Below are positions 1 through 11,541 of a stretch of DNA of 64,000 bases, piece after piece. This DNA is from Tetmemena sp. SeJ-2015 (Eukaryota; Ciliophora; Spirotrichea; Sporadotrichida; Oxytrichidae). A program made the translations under genes and the position numbers. The stretch's first letter is position 1; every line of letters starts with the position of its first letter. The DNA lies in NCBI GenBank assembly GCA_027382625.1, contig JAJKFJ010021673.1, positions 155,556 through 219,555 of the forward strand, written 5' to 3'. Under the pieces are notes generated by a model, which saw only the letters and a list, made by a program, of their open reading frames with translations, had not been told where the DNA came from and did no database searches.

Positions 1-2900
1 TAAAAAGTTTGGGTTGTCTAATCTACTATGTTAAATTTCTTACTTAAAGCTTTGATCGACTACTTAAGGGATTATTCGAGAGAGCAGTGCGCAGCTTTAA
101 GTTTCTAAGCAAGGATTAGTGTTCACTTCTATCAATTATAAATTCAGGTCATCGTCCACCATGAAATCATACCCAAACATCTATTTAAAAAATTAATATG
201 GAGATACAAGGATGAAAGAAGAAACAACTCAAAATTTATCTTACTTCAAAATTGTTGAAATTTTTTAGAGTGAAGTATTCTCTCTCCAATACTTGAGCAA
301 AAGCCTCCATTGTGCATCTCATCGCTTCTCGAATATTTTGAACTATAGATTTCTAAAAATCGATGCCTGGTCTTTCTCTAGCTATAAAGGATTCGAAATC
401 CTCGTAGGAGATCTTGTTTCCTGTTTCAAATTTTCCATAGTCAGCTGCTTTCTTTTAAATAGCGTCATTTGTAAGATGAACGAATCTGTTATCTAAATTT
501 TATGTAGTAAACTCTCGAGATGATGTTCGTAGGTATCCTTCTCTGTAAAAGTATCCACGATATTCTGTTCTGTTCATCAATTGAACTAGCCCAAATACTC
601 ATGTTATTATTTTTATAATTATAAATGGGGGGGGGCCTTTCCTCGACAGTAAAATTTTATAATAAAAAAAAGTAAGAAAAAAATATGTTTATAGGGTAAT
701 TTTCGCACCTCAATCTGATTCTTTTAATTATAGAGGCCTATTCGAACATCTAAGGCCTCAAATTTTAATCCTAATTCAGTCATTTAGAAGTCAGCTGCAC
801 CTAAATAAAATCTATATTTTTAGCTATTTTTTCGCTATTGTAAAATAAAATTAAAGCGCTATATTTTAAATAGTCCAATATTTTTTTAATGTATATCATG
901 CTTCAGCTTTCAGCCCAAAGAAGTATAGCTGAAAAATTGTATAGTTAGTCCCCTTATCATGAAATAAATTTTGGTTATATAAAAATATTGGACTATTTAA
1001 AATATAGCGCTTTAATTTTATTTTACAATAGCGAAAAAATAGCTAAAAATATAGATTTTATTTAGGTGCAGCTGACTTCTAAATGACTGAATTAGGATTA
1101 AAATTTGAGGCCTTGATGTTCGAATAGGCCTCTATAATTAAAAGAATCAGATTGAGGTGCGAAAATTACCCTATAAACATATTTTTTTCTTACTTTTTTT
1201 ATTATAAAATTTTACTGTCGAGGAAAGGCCCCCCCCCCTTATAAATTAATTAGTAACTCTGATATCGAACTTCCTTTTGTTGATAAGCAGTGGGTTTTCG
1301 ATGTATTTCTAAATCACAACTTTATTGTCTTTGTTTTCCTCTAAAAATTCGTGAATTTCTTTGAGATCTTTCATTACTGAAATGCCTCTACCTCGGTTCG
1401 AATTCTCACCTGGCTTCAAAATCCACAAATTTTATAGCTATTATGCTTCTTCCTCTTACTTATAATCATCAAATGATTTAAATAAGATTTTTAAAAGCAC
1501 ATAAAATAATCTTCTTCTATTTCTTGCTTATTGTTTTGCTACTACTACTATTTGATAATCTTTTCATTTTCTTTGTATGCTTTGATGAACTTCAAATAGT
1601 CTCTATTATGACCAAGGCTACTTTCTAGATAATCTATTTTAAAAGTTAGAGGCATGATCTCCGTGTAGACTCTACCTTGATCTTTGAAATACCTCTTCAT
1701 AGTTGTCAACAAGTAGTAAAATATTTTTATGAGCCATGATTTTAACTTATTATTTTACTACTTTACTTATTGGTGAGATGATGATTGCCATCTATCTTTG
1801 CATAAAGATGGGATGCTCGCTGCCTTTCTAAGATCTTATTTTTCTTCCACTAGGTCCAAATGATGTTCACGCAGTCGAAGTTAGTTTTTAAATTATCCAC
1901 GTACGTTATCCAATTCCTCCTCTTTAAAATACTCTTCACTAATTAAAAAGTAAAGAACTGGACATTAATAAATGCAATTGATGATTGTTGCCTGTGTTAT
2001 CCACATGAAATTTGTAAGTGGAGGAGGAGTAGAGAGGCTGCTACTGTTAAGTGTTTTAGTTTAGACTTTATATTACTCCTTAGCTAGAACTCTGATTAGT
2101 TTAAGGCAAAGCACTTTAAGAGTTAGAGAGAGGGTCAGAAGATTCCTAGTTTTAAATATTCTGGCCAAGCAATTGCCTTTTCCTAGCCGCCTTAAAGATC
2201 TGCTAAGTTTCTTTCGAGAATAATCTCTAAACATGATCGTAATAAGATAAATTAAAGGATAATAATTTCCTCGTTGAGATATAGCTGAATTTTAAGCCTA
2301 GACTATTGGAGAAAATCTCTACTCTTAATAAACTGATTCAGGTCTGTCGATGAATATTTTAAGTTTGTATTCAGGGGCAGCTTCAAAACTTAACATCTAA
2401 AAATTTAATCATGTCTAATTAAACTTTGGCCAGCTAAATGAACTTCGCCGCCTCTACTAAATTAAGCGAGTTCTTATTCTTGACTCCAATTTTTAAGTAA
2501 AGATTTAGACTCTGAAGGGCTTGATTGAAGAAGTCTATTCTCCTGAAGTTTGATCTCTCCTGTATTTCCTTATCCATTTATAGTCCATTATTAATTTAAG
2601 TGCTTTCTCCTTACCCAGAAACAAAAGACTAAGTTCCTCCAAATGACTTACTCTCATTGGCTTACTAACTGGTCAAGTTTTATCTTACATTCTAGCTTCT
2701 GCTGTTCTTCTAAACGAGAGTCTCATTTAACTGTCTTTGACTACTACTGTTTGAAGCATCCTTCTGAGGAAAAAGTTGTCTGTTTAAGAGGGTATTTTTA
2801 AAAATCTGTTGATTGATCTTGACAGTTAAATTCTTTGAGTTCTAGTTTAACGCTCTAATTTGGCGCAGGATTTAACTCGATTGATGTCTACTTGAAGATA
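1..2900 (-). CDS. Tubulin-tyrosine-ligase-like (TTLL) protein, partial at the left edge
   Basis: TTL-family ATP-grasp enzyme that would ligate an amino acid (Tyr, Glu or Gly) to tubulin tails in the cytoskeleton or cilium. Reading leftwards: a Q/S-rich N-terminal region (about 2900-2050), a segment with MPLTFKIDYLESS (about 1620), NLWILKPGENSNRGRGI (about 1430-1385), VIQKYIENPLLINKRKFDIRV (about 1330-1256), then after an IES YFYREGYLRTSS and RFVHLTN (about 560-470), and after a 64-nt intron FGYDFMVDDD and LIEVNTNPCLE (about 180-110). These are the ATP- and peptide-binding motifs of the family in the right order. The gene runs off the left edge. N-terminal introns near 2380 and 2000-1700 are implied by frame changes but not resolved, and the start codon was not found. 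Family call is firm; which amino acid it adds cannot be told. Confidence 0.88.
181..244 (-). other. Intron in the TTLL gene (64 nt)
   Basis: GTAAGA at the 5' side and AAATAG at the 3' side on the minus strand. Removal joins NNFE directly to MFGYDFMV, the conserved TTL core. No direct repeat flanks it, so it is a spliceosomal intron and not an IES. Confidence 0.85.
601..1259. other. IES in the TTLL gene, pointer GAGT, containing a foldback element
   Basis: The plus strand carries ACTC at 597-600 and again at 1256-1259 (GAGT on the coding strand). Deleting 601-1259 joins KFDIRV to FGLVQLMNRTEYRG and then YFYREGYLR, the uninterrupted TTL sequence. The 659-bp segment has stops in the coding frame. 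Without the foldback element and one copy of its target duplication the IES would be only 39 bp, matching the other IESs here, so it looks like an old IES that later took an insertion. Confidence 0.9.
627..1238. mobile_element. Foldback / MITE-like element 1 with poly-G termini
   Basis: 612-bp near-perfect palindrome: arms of about 260 bp (627-885 and 979-1238) around a loop of about 93 bp. The ends read nine or ten G followed by CCTTTCCTCG. It is flanked by an exact 8-bp direct repeat TTATAAAT (619-626 and 1239-1246). The arms differ only by about one base (extra T near 752) plus the G-run length, so insertion looks recent. There is no transposase ORF, so it must be mobilised in trans. Superfamily not assigned: an 8-bp duplication is seen in hAT, P and Merlin elements among others. 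Confidence 0.9.
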
Positions 2901-3077
2901 TAAAAATATATCACGAAATTAATCAACTATAAATTTTAATAAGAATCAAGCTCCATTCTCTCTGAATCCTCAGTTATAATTTTAAAAAGAGTGTGAATGG
3001 ATTGATCATAAAAGTTTGATTGTGCTTTTTATTTCTATATTGAAAGTCTTAGCTTGCTTTATCTGATATAGAGCTAG

Positions 3078-4086
3078 TCATTTGATCTTTAAAAAAAAAT
3101 TGGTTTATAAAAATCTTCCTTCAATCCATAGTAAGTCTTATTTGAGGACCCTTTAACTTTCTGACCTTGCAGTTTGAAGTTAGCATTAAATAAACTGTAT
3201 AACATGAACTGAGAATTTGTTGATTTGATTCTGCAACTATATCTCTTGCTATTTCTGAATGATTTACTTTATCGACGCCTTTTACTCTGCTTTAGAAGTT
3301 TCTACTTGCTTTCTCTGCTCCTTACTCTGCTCCTTTGATTTAAAATCTTTCCTCCTTGAGGTAATAGAATTATCTGGTTGCCCCTCAATCGACGCCTCCT
3401 TTAAAATTGAGCTAACTAGCTTCTCAATCTTGTCTTTATTAATTTTATCCTATCTCTCCTCATCTCGCTTCTTCCTCTCTCTAGTTTTAGCTTGCTCCTC
3501 TAGATTTTGATTATGGCCTGAACTGTGGTTGATCTTATTATTGATTCTGCCAAGTGCACTTAACTGGCTGCTCTACTCAAGAGAAGGGTCAAGAGAGGTG
3601 CTCTTCCTGTGTCTTTATGTCTCCAAAGAGCTTTGTCTTGCACTCTTGGCGCTTTTAGAAAGAGCTTCACCTTAAATAGAAGTCTTGGAAAAAGGTTGAG
3701 TGTCTGTCAACCTCTGCTTGGCTCCATCTATTTGGAGCATGGACTTATCCTTGCATTAAAATGGGCCTAGAGTTATACCACCCATCTTCATGTTATTCAG
3801 AATTAGCAGCTTCTCTAATTCTCTGTAAATAATTTAAAAGTTATTAAAGGATGAATTCTCTTTTGGAGAGCATCTACTTTTGGAAAATGTCAAAATTGTT
3901 TTTCTGCATGATCAAGACATCTGACCTTTAGATCTTGGGTCTACTCTTTTACTAGCTTGACTTGGTAGTTGCATTTATGGCTCCTGCTGTCATGACTTTA
4001 GATCTTTAGGTTTCCTCATAAGTGTCGTTCTTTTGTAACTGCATGCCGAATTTATTTGTAGTTATGTCTTTGGAAGTAATCTGCAT
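3078..4086 (-). CDS. Charged, low-complexity protein of unknown function
   Basis: Starts at the ATG complementary to 4084-4086, where an in-frame TGA lies 18 codons upstream; ends with TGA at 3078-3080. The first exon is S/K/Q-rich. A 55-nt intron (3823-3877, GTAGAT to TTTACAG) then brings the second exon into frame as ELEKLLILNN, followed by a long K/E/R/Q-rich tract (LEEQAKTRERKKRDEER and similar) likely to form a coiled coil. Many glutamines are encoded by TAA/TAG. I recognise no family. A cytoskeletal or scaffolding role is possible but only a guess from composition. Confidence 0.65.
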
Positions 4087-4536
4087 CAGTTAATTATCAG
4101 GCTAAGATATCGACTGATTTCTCTTTCTTTAAGAGTCAGTCAATGGGTGCAATACAAATATATTATTTATAATTAAATATATCAAGAGTTATAATTTATT
4201 TTAGAACATTTTAATTATAATTTTAATTAAGAAGACTGATGAGTCGAATTATTATTTGCCTTATAAAAATAAGAGAATTTAAGCAATTCAATTTTGAGAT
4301 TTGTCACTCTTAGTGAAGTTTGTTGTTATTCTAAGTTTTTATATTTATTCATTCATATTTCTTAATTTTATAAACATTATAATTAATTACTAATTGAGCA
4401 AATAATTATTTTTTAATCAAATAATTTTGAATTTATAATGTGCAATTCTATTTGGACAGACTTATGAGCTTCACGCTTGTGCGCTCTAGATTTAAGTTGC
4501 TAGCTCGTTATATCTTTTGCTTTGGAGCTAAATGAA
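4087..4536. other. AT-rich intergenic stretch
   Basis: Between two minus-strand genes. Long A/T runs, stops in all frames, no structured repeat or RNA gene seen. Probably intergenic or eliminated DNA. Confidence 0.5.
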
Positions 4537-6257
4537 TCATTCTGCTGCTGTCTTGTTGGAAAATTATTTCAATTACTTTAAATTATACAGTGAGATTTAA
4601 TTATGAGAACTAACCTAGAGCTAGATCCTCAGCTGAGTGGGCTAAACATATTAATGTCCTTGCGTTCCAACTTTAGAGCCAGATTAAGTCAGAGTGTTGT
4701 CAAAGCTACTCCGAGGAGAGGCCACCATAGACACCCTCGCTGATTTTAAAGGTTCTAATAAAAAAATTTAAAATAAGATTTAATAAAATGTCATTAGAAA
4801 AATTTTTTTAAAAATTTTTATTCCTTACTATAATTTTGATTTTTAAATCAAGTTCAGTCTCTAATATTTACTCTCGATCTAATTTCTCTGCGTCTTATTT
4901 TTATCAACTACTCCATCACCACTCACATCTAAAACTTACTACTCTGTGTATTTACTGAATTCTTCTTATTATGGATTAAAAAGAGCATCTTGTTTTTAAA
5001 GCTGGCTGATTCTAAGTCCTCCAATACTCTCTATCTTATTTTTTAACTTCGATATTTCCTTATCAATAGACTTTAGAATTTTTAAAAATCACTTTAAAAC
5101 TTAGTTCTCTTTATCTGTCAGTCGGCTATTGAGATCCTCCACTCTCATCTAATCCATTTCTTCTTCATCTCTCTCGACTATATTTTTATCTTCGAGTTTG
5201 TCTATCTGCAGTCTATTCCTGACGTTCTAAAGTGTTCGCTCTTGCATCTAGGAAAGCTTTCTGACTTGCGCCTAGAATTCATAACTCTAAATCTGATTGC
5301 CAACTGCTCCATTTGTTAGATTAGGAACTCTCTTGCCCAAATGGTGAAACTGGCTGTTAGGGAAAGTCTAATCTGCGGTTATACTTTTTGATTGAGCTGA
5401 GCTGTTTATGATGGATTGATGCTGCTGCTTACTAGAATTTATCATAGTCAGAGCTTTGTTGTAGTTAACTGAGAGTAGGGATGGTCGGCCAAGCAACGAG
5501 TGCTAAATATAAATATGCTCTCTAAGGTTCATACTTATCAATTATTGCTAGCTCCCTTATTGCAAAAGGTCGCTCGTCTATTAGCTGTTGTTTCTGTGTG
5601 GTGGGTTGAAGCTGCTCTAATTTATTATCTACTCTTGCTATTTCTTTTTTATTTTCTTCTTGTAAAAATCTAAAGTGGAATTGTTTGCACTCTGAAACAT
5701 GTGCTAGCCTGTGGTGGGCAAAAATGTCTGAAGAGTACTAGCAATGGCTGTGCCTCTTAAAGGAGTGAACTGCTTTGATTAATGATGACTGGTATTATTG
5801 AAAGAGCTATCTCTAGCTAGTTGAAAGGTGTCTGAGAAATCCCCATTTTTATTTCTGTGAAATTTAAATGAAGAATTAATAATTAAGTAATAAATACTCT
5901 TCTGTGATAGACATGAAACCTGCCTGTAGTAATTTTTGATTCTCTAGAGGCAGTTTGATGCTGGTTATTTGCAGTTTAATGCCCACTAGAAATACCAAAC
6001 GTACTTGCATTATGACTATGATAGTTACTCTGCTGCTATTACAAAGATTCAATTAAAATTATTGTCAATAACAATTTTATCTCAATCTAATTCAATCTAG
6101 ACGTTTTAACTTGGTAGAGGTGAGTGGCTTGCTTTTTCTCTAGACTCTAATTTGCATTTGGACTAAGGTCTTCGAAGAATTGAGTTCTATCTATGACGCG
6201 CTTTTTCTAATCCTTTATTACTTTGTTAACGTCGCTCAAACTAAAATCTTCATTCAT
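4537..6257 (-). CDS. Coiled-coil protein with one EF-hand-like loop, function unknown
   Basis: Starts at ATG complementary to 6255-6257 (MNEDFSLSDVNKVIKDQKKR) and ends at TGA 4537-4539. Middle part is a coiled coil (LQEENKKEIARVDNKLEQLQ; then QAQVRKLSQMQERTLQNVRN and ERDEEEMDQMRVEDLNSRL). Near the C-terminal third lies LDVSGDGVVDKNK, which has the D-x-S-x-D-G-x-V-D spacing of a calcium-binding loop. Several short introns are needed: one near 6060-6090 (ends TAATAG), a 30-nt one around 5090 covering an in-frame TGA, and a clear one near 4756-4830 (GTAAGG to TTATTAG). The last exon is S/Q-rich. Exon joins near 5400 are not settled. No family recognised; a centriolar or ciliary calcium-responsive role is conceivable but unproven. 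Confidence 0.6.
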
Positions 6258-6361
6258 CTTCCAGCGTTAATTATTTATAGATCTCTTATTTTAAATTTAT
6301 TTCTGTGATCACTTAATTGCCTTTTCAAACTATAATTTTAGAGATAAAAAAAATTCTAAAA

Positions 6362-7693
6362 TCACCTTGAATTATCAGCATCCGCCAGCAAATCTGGGTA
6401 ATTAGCGCTGTTATCTTACCCATCTACTATTTCTATAAAATCTGTCTTCATTATCAACGGTCTGGAGGGAATATCTGGACAGTTTACGTAATGGTCATTT
6501 AAACAGTCTGTGTTCGTATTTTGCACATTTGATACTCAATTCAAACTCAGTATAATTAAGAAATTATATCTCATACTATGTGCTCTGAGGGCAGTCCTGA
6601 GGTTTTAATCCAAGTTCTGTAGCACAACATTCACTTAATAAACGCTTTAAATTTTATCTTATCTCTCTCTATTTAGATTGCTCTTAGCTTAAGTTGAAAG
6701 GGAACTTTGAGGGAAGGCACAGAATTCTTATCCTCCTTGCAGGCTCCTTGGATTAGAGTATGCATATACTATGTTTCTGGGTCCACCATTCGAATGTAGT
6801 TGTTGCCCGAATCATAGATAAACAGATATCCTTCCGCATCTACCCCCACCAGAGTTGGCGTATTCAGCTTGTTAGACCCATAGAGACCATCCAGGAAACC
6901 TGCTGTCCCACAGACGCCTGCGTAAGTGGAAATCTCAGCTTTTTCAACTGTCAGCAAACGAATGAAACGAAAAGTAGTATTGGAAATAGATTGAATGCAG
7001 TGATTCTTGCTGTCTGCGATAAAGACTAATCTGGGTTCAACATTAGTTCCATAAGCAAAACTGAGTTCCGCAGGGCTGAGTTAAACGAATGGAACATACT
7101 TTATGGCACTCCCATTAATTCTTGAATCAGTATAGTTCTCATCTATCAAAGTCCCGCATTGCTGGTAATTCGTGTAGTTTATAAACTTAATGCAAAAGTC
7201 TGAAAAGGTGTTCAAAAGCACTGGCTTCAAATTTTTCATCTGAGTAATACGAGTAGTGTTGCTATCATAGGAGCATACCGATGTAGGCGCGTTAAAAGAG
7301 GCTTTAGCTATATTAAAACTAAATGTATAAGCATTTTGAAATATTTCCATCTCTATTTCCTGAAATTCCATCAGTCCCTGATACCTTCATTATCGCATTC
7401 CAAGTTGCTGTCTCTTTTGAAATATAGAATAGGGTGTGGGCTTCTTTATCGACCACCCATAGATTTCTTTTGTAGTCGATGTTATAGTTATAAGACCAGA
7501 AGAAGAGAGACGGCTTGTCATTTATGATCACAGATTTCTCATTTCTTTCGTCAGTTCGCGCACCGTAATAGTAAGGAATGTTATAATAGATATTGTACGG
7601 ACCTGGGTCATCAAGCTAATGAGAAAAATCTACTAGAAATGTCAAGAGACTCAGATTCTTAAAGATTAGAATTGCAAGGGATATTACTTTCAT
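6362..7693 (-). CDS. Secreted or membrane-anchored NHL-repeat protein
   Basis: Start at ATG complementary to 7691-7693; MKVISLAILIFKNLSLLTFL is a signal peptide. It is followed by LDDPGPYNIYYNIPYYYGAR and NHL/beta-propeller blades: NLWVVDKEAHTLFYIS, SFNAPTSVCSYDSN, LVFIADSKNHCIQ, YAGVCGTAGFLDG with NTPTLVGVDAEGYLFIYDSG. NHL blades form a propeller used for binding in extracellular or lumenal space. The C-terminal part (LNDHYVNCPDIPSRP) is Cys-containing. The gene ends at TGA 6362-6364 after at least one intron (near 6600-6520). A frame change near 7350 is unresolved (short intron, IES or indel). It starts only about 45 bp after the upstream zinc-finger gene ends, same strand. Confidence 0.75.
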
Positions 7694-7738
7694 TAAAATT
7701 TTAGGAATTATTTAGAAGTTTTATCAATTATTAAAGTT

Positions 7739-8552
7739 TCAATTTTCTATAAAAGCGCAGGCGCACTTACAGTATTCGCAGTACCAAAACCAACACTCTC
7801 TACAAAATTATATGCACTGTTTGCAAGAAGACTTTTCCATATTGAACGCACTGAAAAGCAAGTCTTCCTAAAAGTTAGAGCCTGAGCACATAGAGCCATC
7901 ATTACTCTTAATACATCTGCTTCCACAGCATTAAAACCAAGCGTCTCCTTGTTTACAAATTCGGCACTCCAGAGGCTCTTTATTAATTTTGACCTCTACA
8001 TATTTAAAGACCTTCATTTCGTTAGGATCTTCGCCTCTCTCTACGTGAATATTAAAGCATCTAGTCTCTTGTTAAGGCTTATCATTTTCTTCTTTACATT
8101 TTGTATCACATGCTCGTATTTATTTTTGCACTAGAACTGTTACTTATGTCTGTTTTTGGCATAACCATATGTGTGATCTAATTTCCTAAGTCTGATAGTA
8201 AGAGGGATCAAGACAACTATGATTTTAAGCAGTTTTCCTAATTACAGTGGCCTCACACCTCTCGCAAACTATCTTCATATAGGGGCATTCAAATTCATGC
8301 TTCTAGATGAATCCTCTAGTCCCAACGGCTCTGCAGTAAGGTTTAGCAGGAGCATTCAATTCCCTCGGCCTCAGAACACTCTGACTTAAAGTGCTATAAG
8401 AGAGAAGTCTTGGGGAAATTGGTTTAGCACTAGCAGCAGAGGAAATTATCCTTCATCTACTATTTCAAAAGCCTTCTTTGCCTAGATATTTCTAAGCAGG
8501 AGGATATCTGCAGGGTCTAGGTTTCCTTAAGTTTCACATAAGAACTCTGCAT
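7739..8552 (-). CDS. Cys-rich TRAF/RING-type zinc-finger protein
   Basis: Proposed start ATG complementary to 8550-8552; stop TGA 7739-7741. An N-terminal Cys pair (FLCCQCQTNFPKTSLLQHF) is followed by a TRAF-type finger (HEFECPYMKIVCERCEATVI...HSC), then LECRICKQGDAWFQCCG, and a final dense cluster CKQCIQFCRECWFWYCEYCK. Such proteins bind zinc and often act in ubiquitin transfer or protein recruitment. A one-base frame change near 8360 separates the first and second finger (indel or short IES). Family placement beyond zinc-finger is uncertain. Confidence 0.65.
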
Positions 8553-8703
8553 TTAAACGGCACTTAGGATTGAAACGCGTTAGAATGAATGAAAAGACCT
8601 CTAGTCTCATAGTCCAGACTTAGTTAGAAAATTTGGAAAGAATTTTACTGGGGATTATTACTAAAATGAGTTACAGTTTTTGACTGGCGAGCAGGAGTTC
8701 ACT

Positions 8704-9470
8704 TCAGTTTTAATCCTTATTCTAAGTATGGCTAAAAAGAGCCTTCTCAGGTGTGGTTTCCATCGAGCAAATCTCATCAATATATGTTATTGCTTCAACA
8801 AACTATTTACACTCTATTTAATGAGGAAATATTTTTTGCTTTTTGCGATAATAAATTACCGGTCTTGAGACTTTTTAAGTCTCCTTGGATACTAGTTTAA
8901 TCTGATTTATCAGTTAACTGAATTTGCTAATTGACTTCTTCTCAAAATTCCCATAAGAGTATGCGCTTCCAGTCTCAGTTTCTTGCTTCTCATTTTTTTT
9001 TTAACGAAGCTACTTGACTTTTATTTTTCTTCTTCCTCCTCCTCAGTTCAATTGTTTTTTTGCTACTCTCAGAAGAGCTCAGCAGCTCTATGGGTGTATT
9101 AGATTAAAGGATTGAGTATTTTACTCTCCACCGATATTTTCTTTCGTCCACTTTATTCTTTGATGTTAAGGCTAGAAAATTAAAGATTGAGATAGGACTA
9201 GCTCTCCTCACTGAAGTACTGATAACACTATTGGCAAAAGGATTGCTGGCACCCGTTGCAAGTGAAAGCTTTCTCTTGGGTTTAAAGTGAATCCTAGCAG
9301 ATACTGCAAGCATTTACTCTACTGCCAAAGCTTCATGCAGTTTTTGAAGCACCAGTGCTTTTTTAAATACTCTTGGTTAAACTACAATTTTGAATTTCAT
9401 AAGAGTAGTTATGCTGAGAAATAAGCTGCTGTTTGCTGAAATTTAAGTGCTGCTGTGTGAAAGCCCGCAT
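8704..9470 (-). CDS. RING/PHD-like zinc-finger protein with basic tail
   Basis: Proposed start ATG complementary to 9468-9470 (MRAFTQQHLNFSKQQL). A single treble-clef style cluster follows: CSICQDSLQTQEKAFTCNGC then QSFCQQCYQYF, i.e. C-x2-C-x10-C-x2-C-x4-C-x2-C. An intron (about 9084-9120, GTAAAA to CCATAG) leads to a S/K/R-rich basic segment, and a second intron near 8830 to the end ITYIDEICSMETTPEKAL, TGA 8704-8706. Two interruptions are odd: an in-frame TGA near 9340 between the N-terminal part and the zinc cluster, and a run of ten A (8993-9002 as T) whose length puts the downstream part out of frame by one base. Function unassigned; zinc binding is the only solid inference. Confidence 0.6.
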
Positions 9471-10062
9471 CTCTGATTACAATCTTTGCAAGATATATTT
9501 AAGAAGAGATTTATCTTAATTTATGATTAAGAATTTAGAATTAGATCTCAAGAAATTAATAACTTTAACAGAGAATTGCATTAGTATATTGTTGCTTGAG
9601 AGAGTATAGCATCACTGAAAACTGAATCCTAAATAAAATATATAGAGATGCATACATAATAAGAATTATCCATGATGAAGTAGACTTATCTTAATTTAAT
9701 ACAGACTAAAGATTTGCGACGCCAGAGTGTGTGTGTATAAATGAGAAAAATTATTAAATAATAATAACAGGAATCCAACCTAAAAATAGACATGGATGTA
9801 TCTCTCATTTTTATTTGAATCCATCGGCTTCCTGTGTTTACAAGCTTTATGTACCTGAAACAGATAAGGTGGATGCATCTTTAAGCGAGGATGGGTGAGT
9901 AGAATTTAATGAATTAGCCAGTTTGCTCAAGGAGATGCACCGACAAGGACCTGCCGCCACTCTTGCGCTGCTTTGGCCAGGTGTCTTGCTCCGGTTATCA
10001 ACTTGAACTTACCAGCCTCACTGCTTAAACCTCCTCTGCTAATTGATACCCTTTACTCATAC
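9471..10062. other. Intergenic region
   Basis: No convincing ORF under the ciliate code on either strand, no tRNA-like fold, no repeats beyond short AT and GT tracts (GTGTGTGT near 9730). Confidence 0.45.
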
Positions 10063-11541
10063 TCATTTGTCAGCCTCTCTTCTTTCCTTAGCAATTTTGA
10101 CGACCAGTTATGCTGCGGAATCGAAGTCATCGTTGAAGAAAATGCCGAGTTCTTTCTCCCAGGGCTTGATCATTTCTCTGGCCTTCTCTGAGTTGGTTCC
10201 CTTTAAGTCTTAGTACGATGGGTTTGGTCAAATCGATCTGCTTTGCGGCAGTTATGATTGAGCCAGCGAGGTTATCACAACGCAGAATTCCTCCGAAGAT
10301 ATTAATAAAGATGCTGTCTAAACTTGAAATAAGAGCATTTAATGCTATCAATAAGAGTGGATGAGATAGAGAAAGTTTCAAGTTTACCTCGGGATCATTA
10401 TTTAATAACTTGATTGCCTCAACCATCTGTTCTCCCTCAGCACTTCCACCGACGTCCAAGAAGTTTGCTGGGTTACCGTTGTAGTACTTAATGATGTCCA
10501 TAGTTGACATAGCAAGACCAGCACCGTTCACGAGACAACCGATGTTGCCACCAATTTAATTTAGCAACCACCTTTTAATAAGAGTTGCTACTTATTTTGG
10601 GAATGTGGATGTAATTGAGATCAAATGACTTTGCGATTCTCTCCTTGTAATTGAGTTGACTGGTATCCTCGTCAGTCTTCAGCTCTGGTTATCTGAACAG
10701 AGCATTATCATCTATGGTAATCTTGCTGTCAGCAGCGATGACGGTGCCGTCTTTCAAGAGTGCGAGGGGATTGATCTCAATGAGGTCACAGTCTTTCTCC
10801 ATGAAACACTCATAGAGATGCTTGAACATAAACACCACTTGACTCTTGTAGTCAGAGAGATCCAAGTTTTTAGCTGCTTAAAGTAATGGGTCGATGTCGA
10901 TGCCCTTTGTCACATCCTTATATATTCTGCCGCACTTTATAACGTCTATAAGCATGATCATCCACATGGATCTTGAAAATTTGATCTGGGTGCTTTTCTG
11001 CAACTTCTTCGATGTTCATACCACCAGCGCTGCTGTAAATGAAGACTGGTTTGCCTGCCTTGCGGTCGAGGGTGATACTCAGATAGAATTCTTTCACGAT
11101 GTCGAGCTTTTCTACTATATAGACGCAGTTGCATGGGAATCCACCGTCTCCGGACTGCTTTGTGACCAAATGCTTTCCACACATCTTATCGGCAATAACC
11201 TCCACCTCTTCTGGGGTCTTTACGATATGCACACCACTCTTGAAGTTGTTTTCCCTGAAGAAACCGAGCCCACGCCCACCTCCGAGGACTTGCGCCTTGA
11301 CCACGAAATCACTCTTCTTCTGCTTTCCGAACTGGCGTGCCACGAGGAGGGCCTCTTTGCCGTTGAAGGCTACGTTTCCGCTGGGGATGGGTACTCTGTA
11401 CTTGCTCAGGAGCTTGGCAGCCTGGTACTCATGGAGCTTCAGCCGCCTCATTGGCAGATCCTTATTGACTAAGAGCGCACGGTTGGCGGCTCCGCCGAAG
11501 GCGCTCACACGAGACAGTTGGTTGCCAAACAAGTTAAGCAT
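10063..11541 (-). CDS. Succinyl-CoA ligase (succinyl-CoA synthetase) beta subunit, mitochondrial
   Basis: TCA-cycle enzyme subunit that converts succinyl-CoA to succinate with ADP or GTP phosphorylation. The N-terminus ([20 protein letters not shown]) looks like a mitochondrial presequence; [20 protein letters not shown] opens the ATP-grasp domain, then [59 protein letters not shown] and [12 protein letters not shown], all hallmarks. Two IESs (10321-10386 and 10556-10604) interrupt it. Two single-base insertions are needed to keep frame: near 10935 and in CCC at 10199-10201, after which the normal C-terminus KARE...KELGIFF...AKERRE is read to TGA at 10063. Nucleotide specificity not determined. 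Confidence 0.93.
10321..10386. other. IES in the succinyl-CoA ligase gene, pointer TA (66 bp)
   Basis: TA at 10319-10320 and 10385-10386. Removal joins NNDPEV to [10 protein letters not shown] exactly as in the family. The segment starts like a GT intron on the coding strand, but no AG end gives the right frame, while the TA join does. Confidence 0.75.
10556..10604. other. IES in the succinyl-CoA ligase gene, pointer ATT (49 bp)
   Basis: Plus-strand AAT at 10553-10555 and 10602-10604. Removal joins SFDLNYIHI to [15 protein letters not shown] in frame. No GT-AG borders fit. Confidence 0.82.

Noticed and set aside
1390..1430. GGTTCGAATTC resembling a tRNA B box
   Set aside because: It encodes the ENSNRGRG motif of the TTLL protein on the minus strand.
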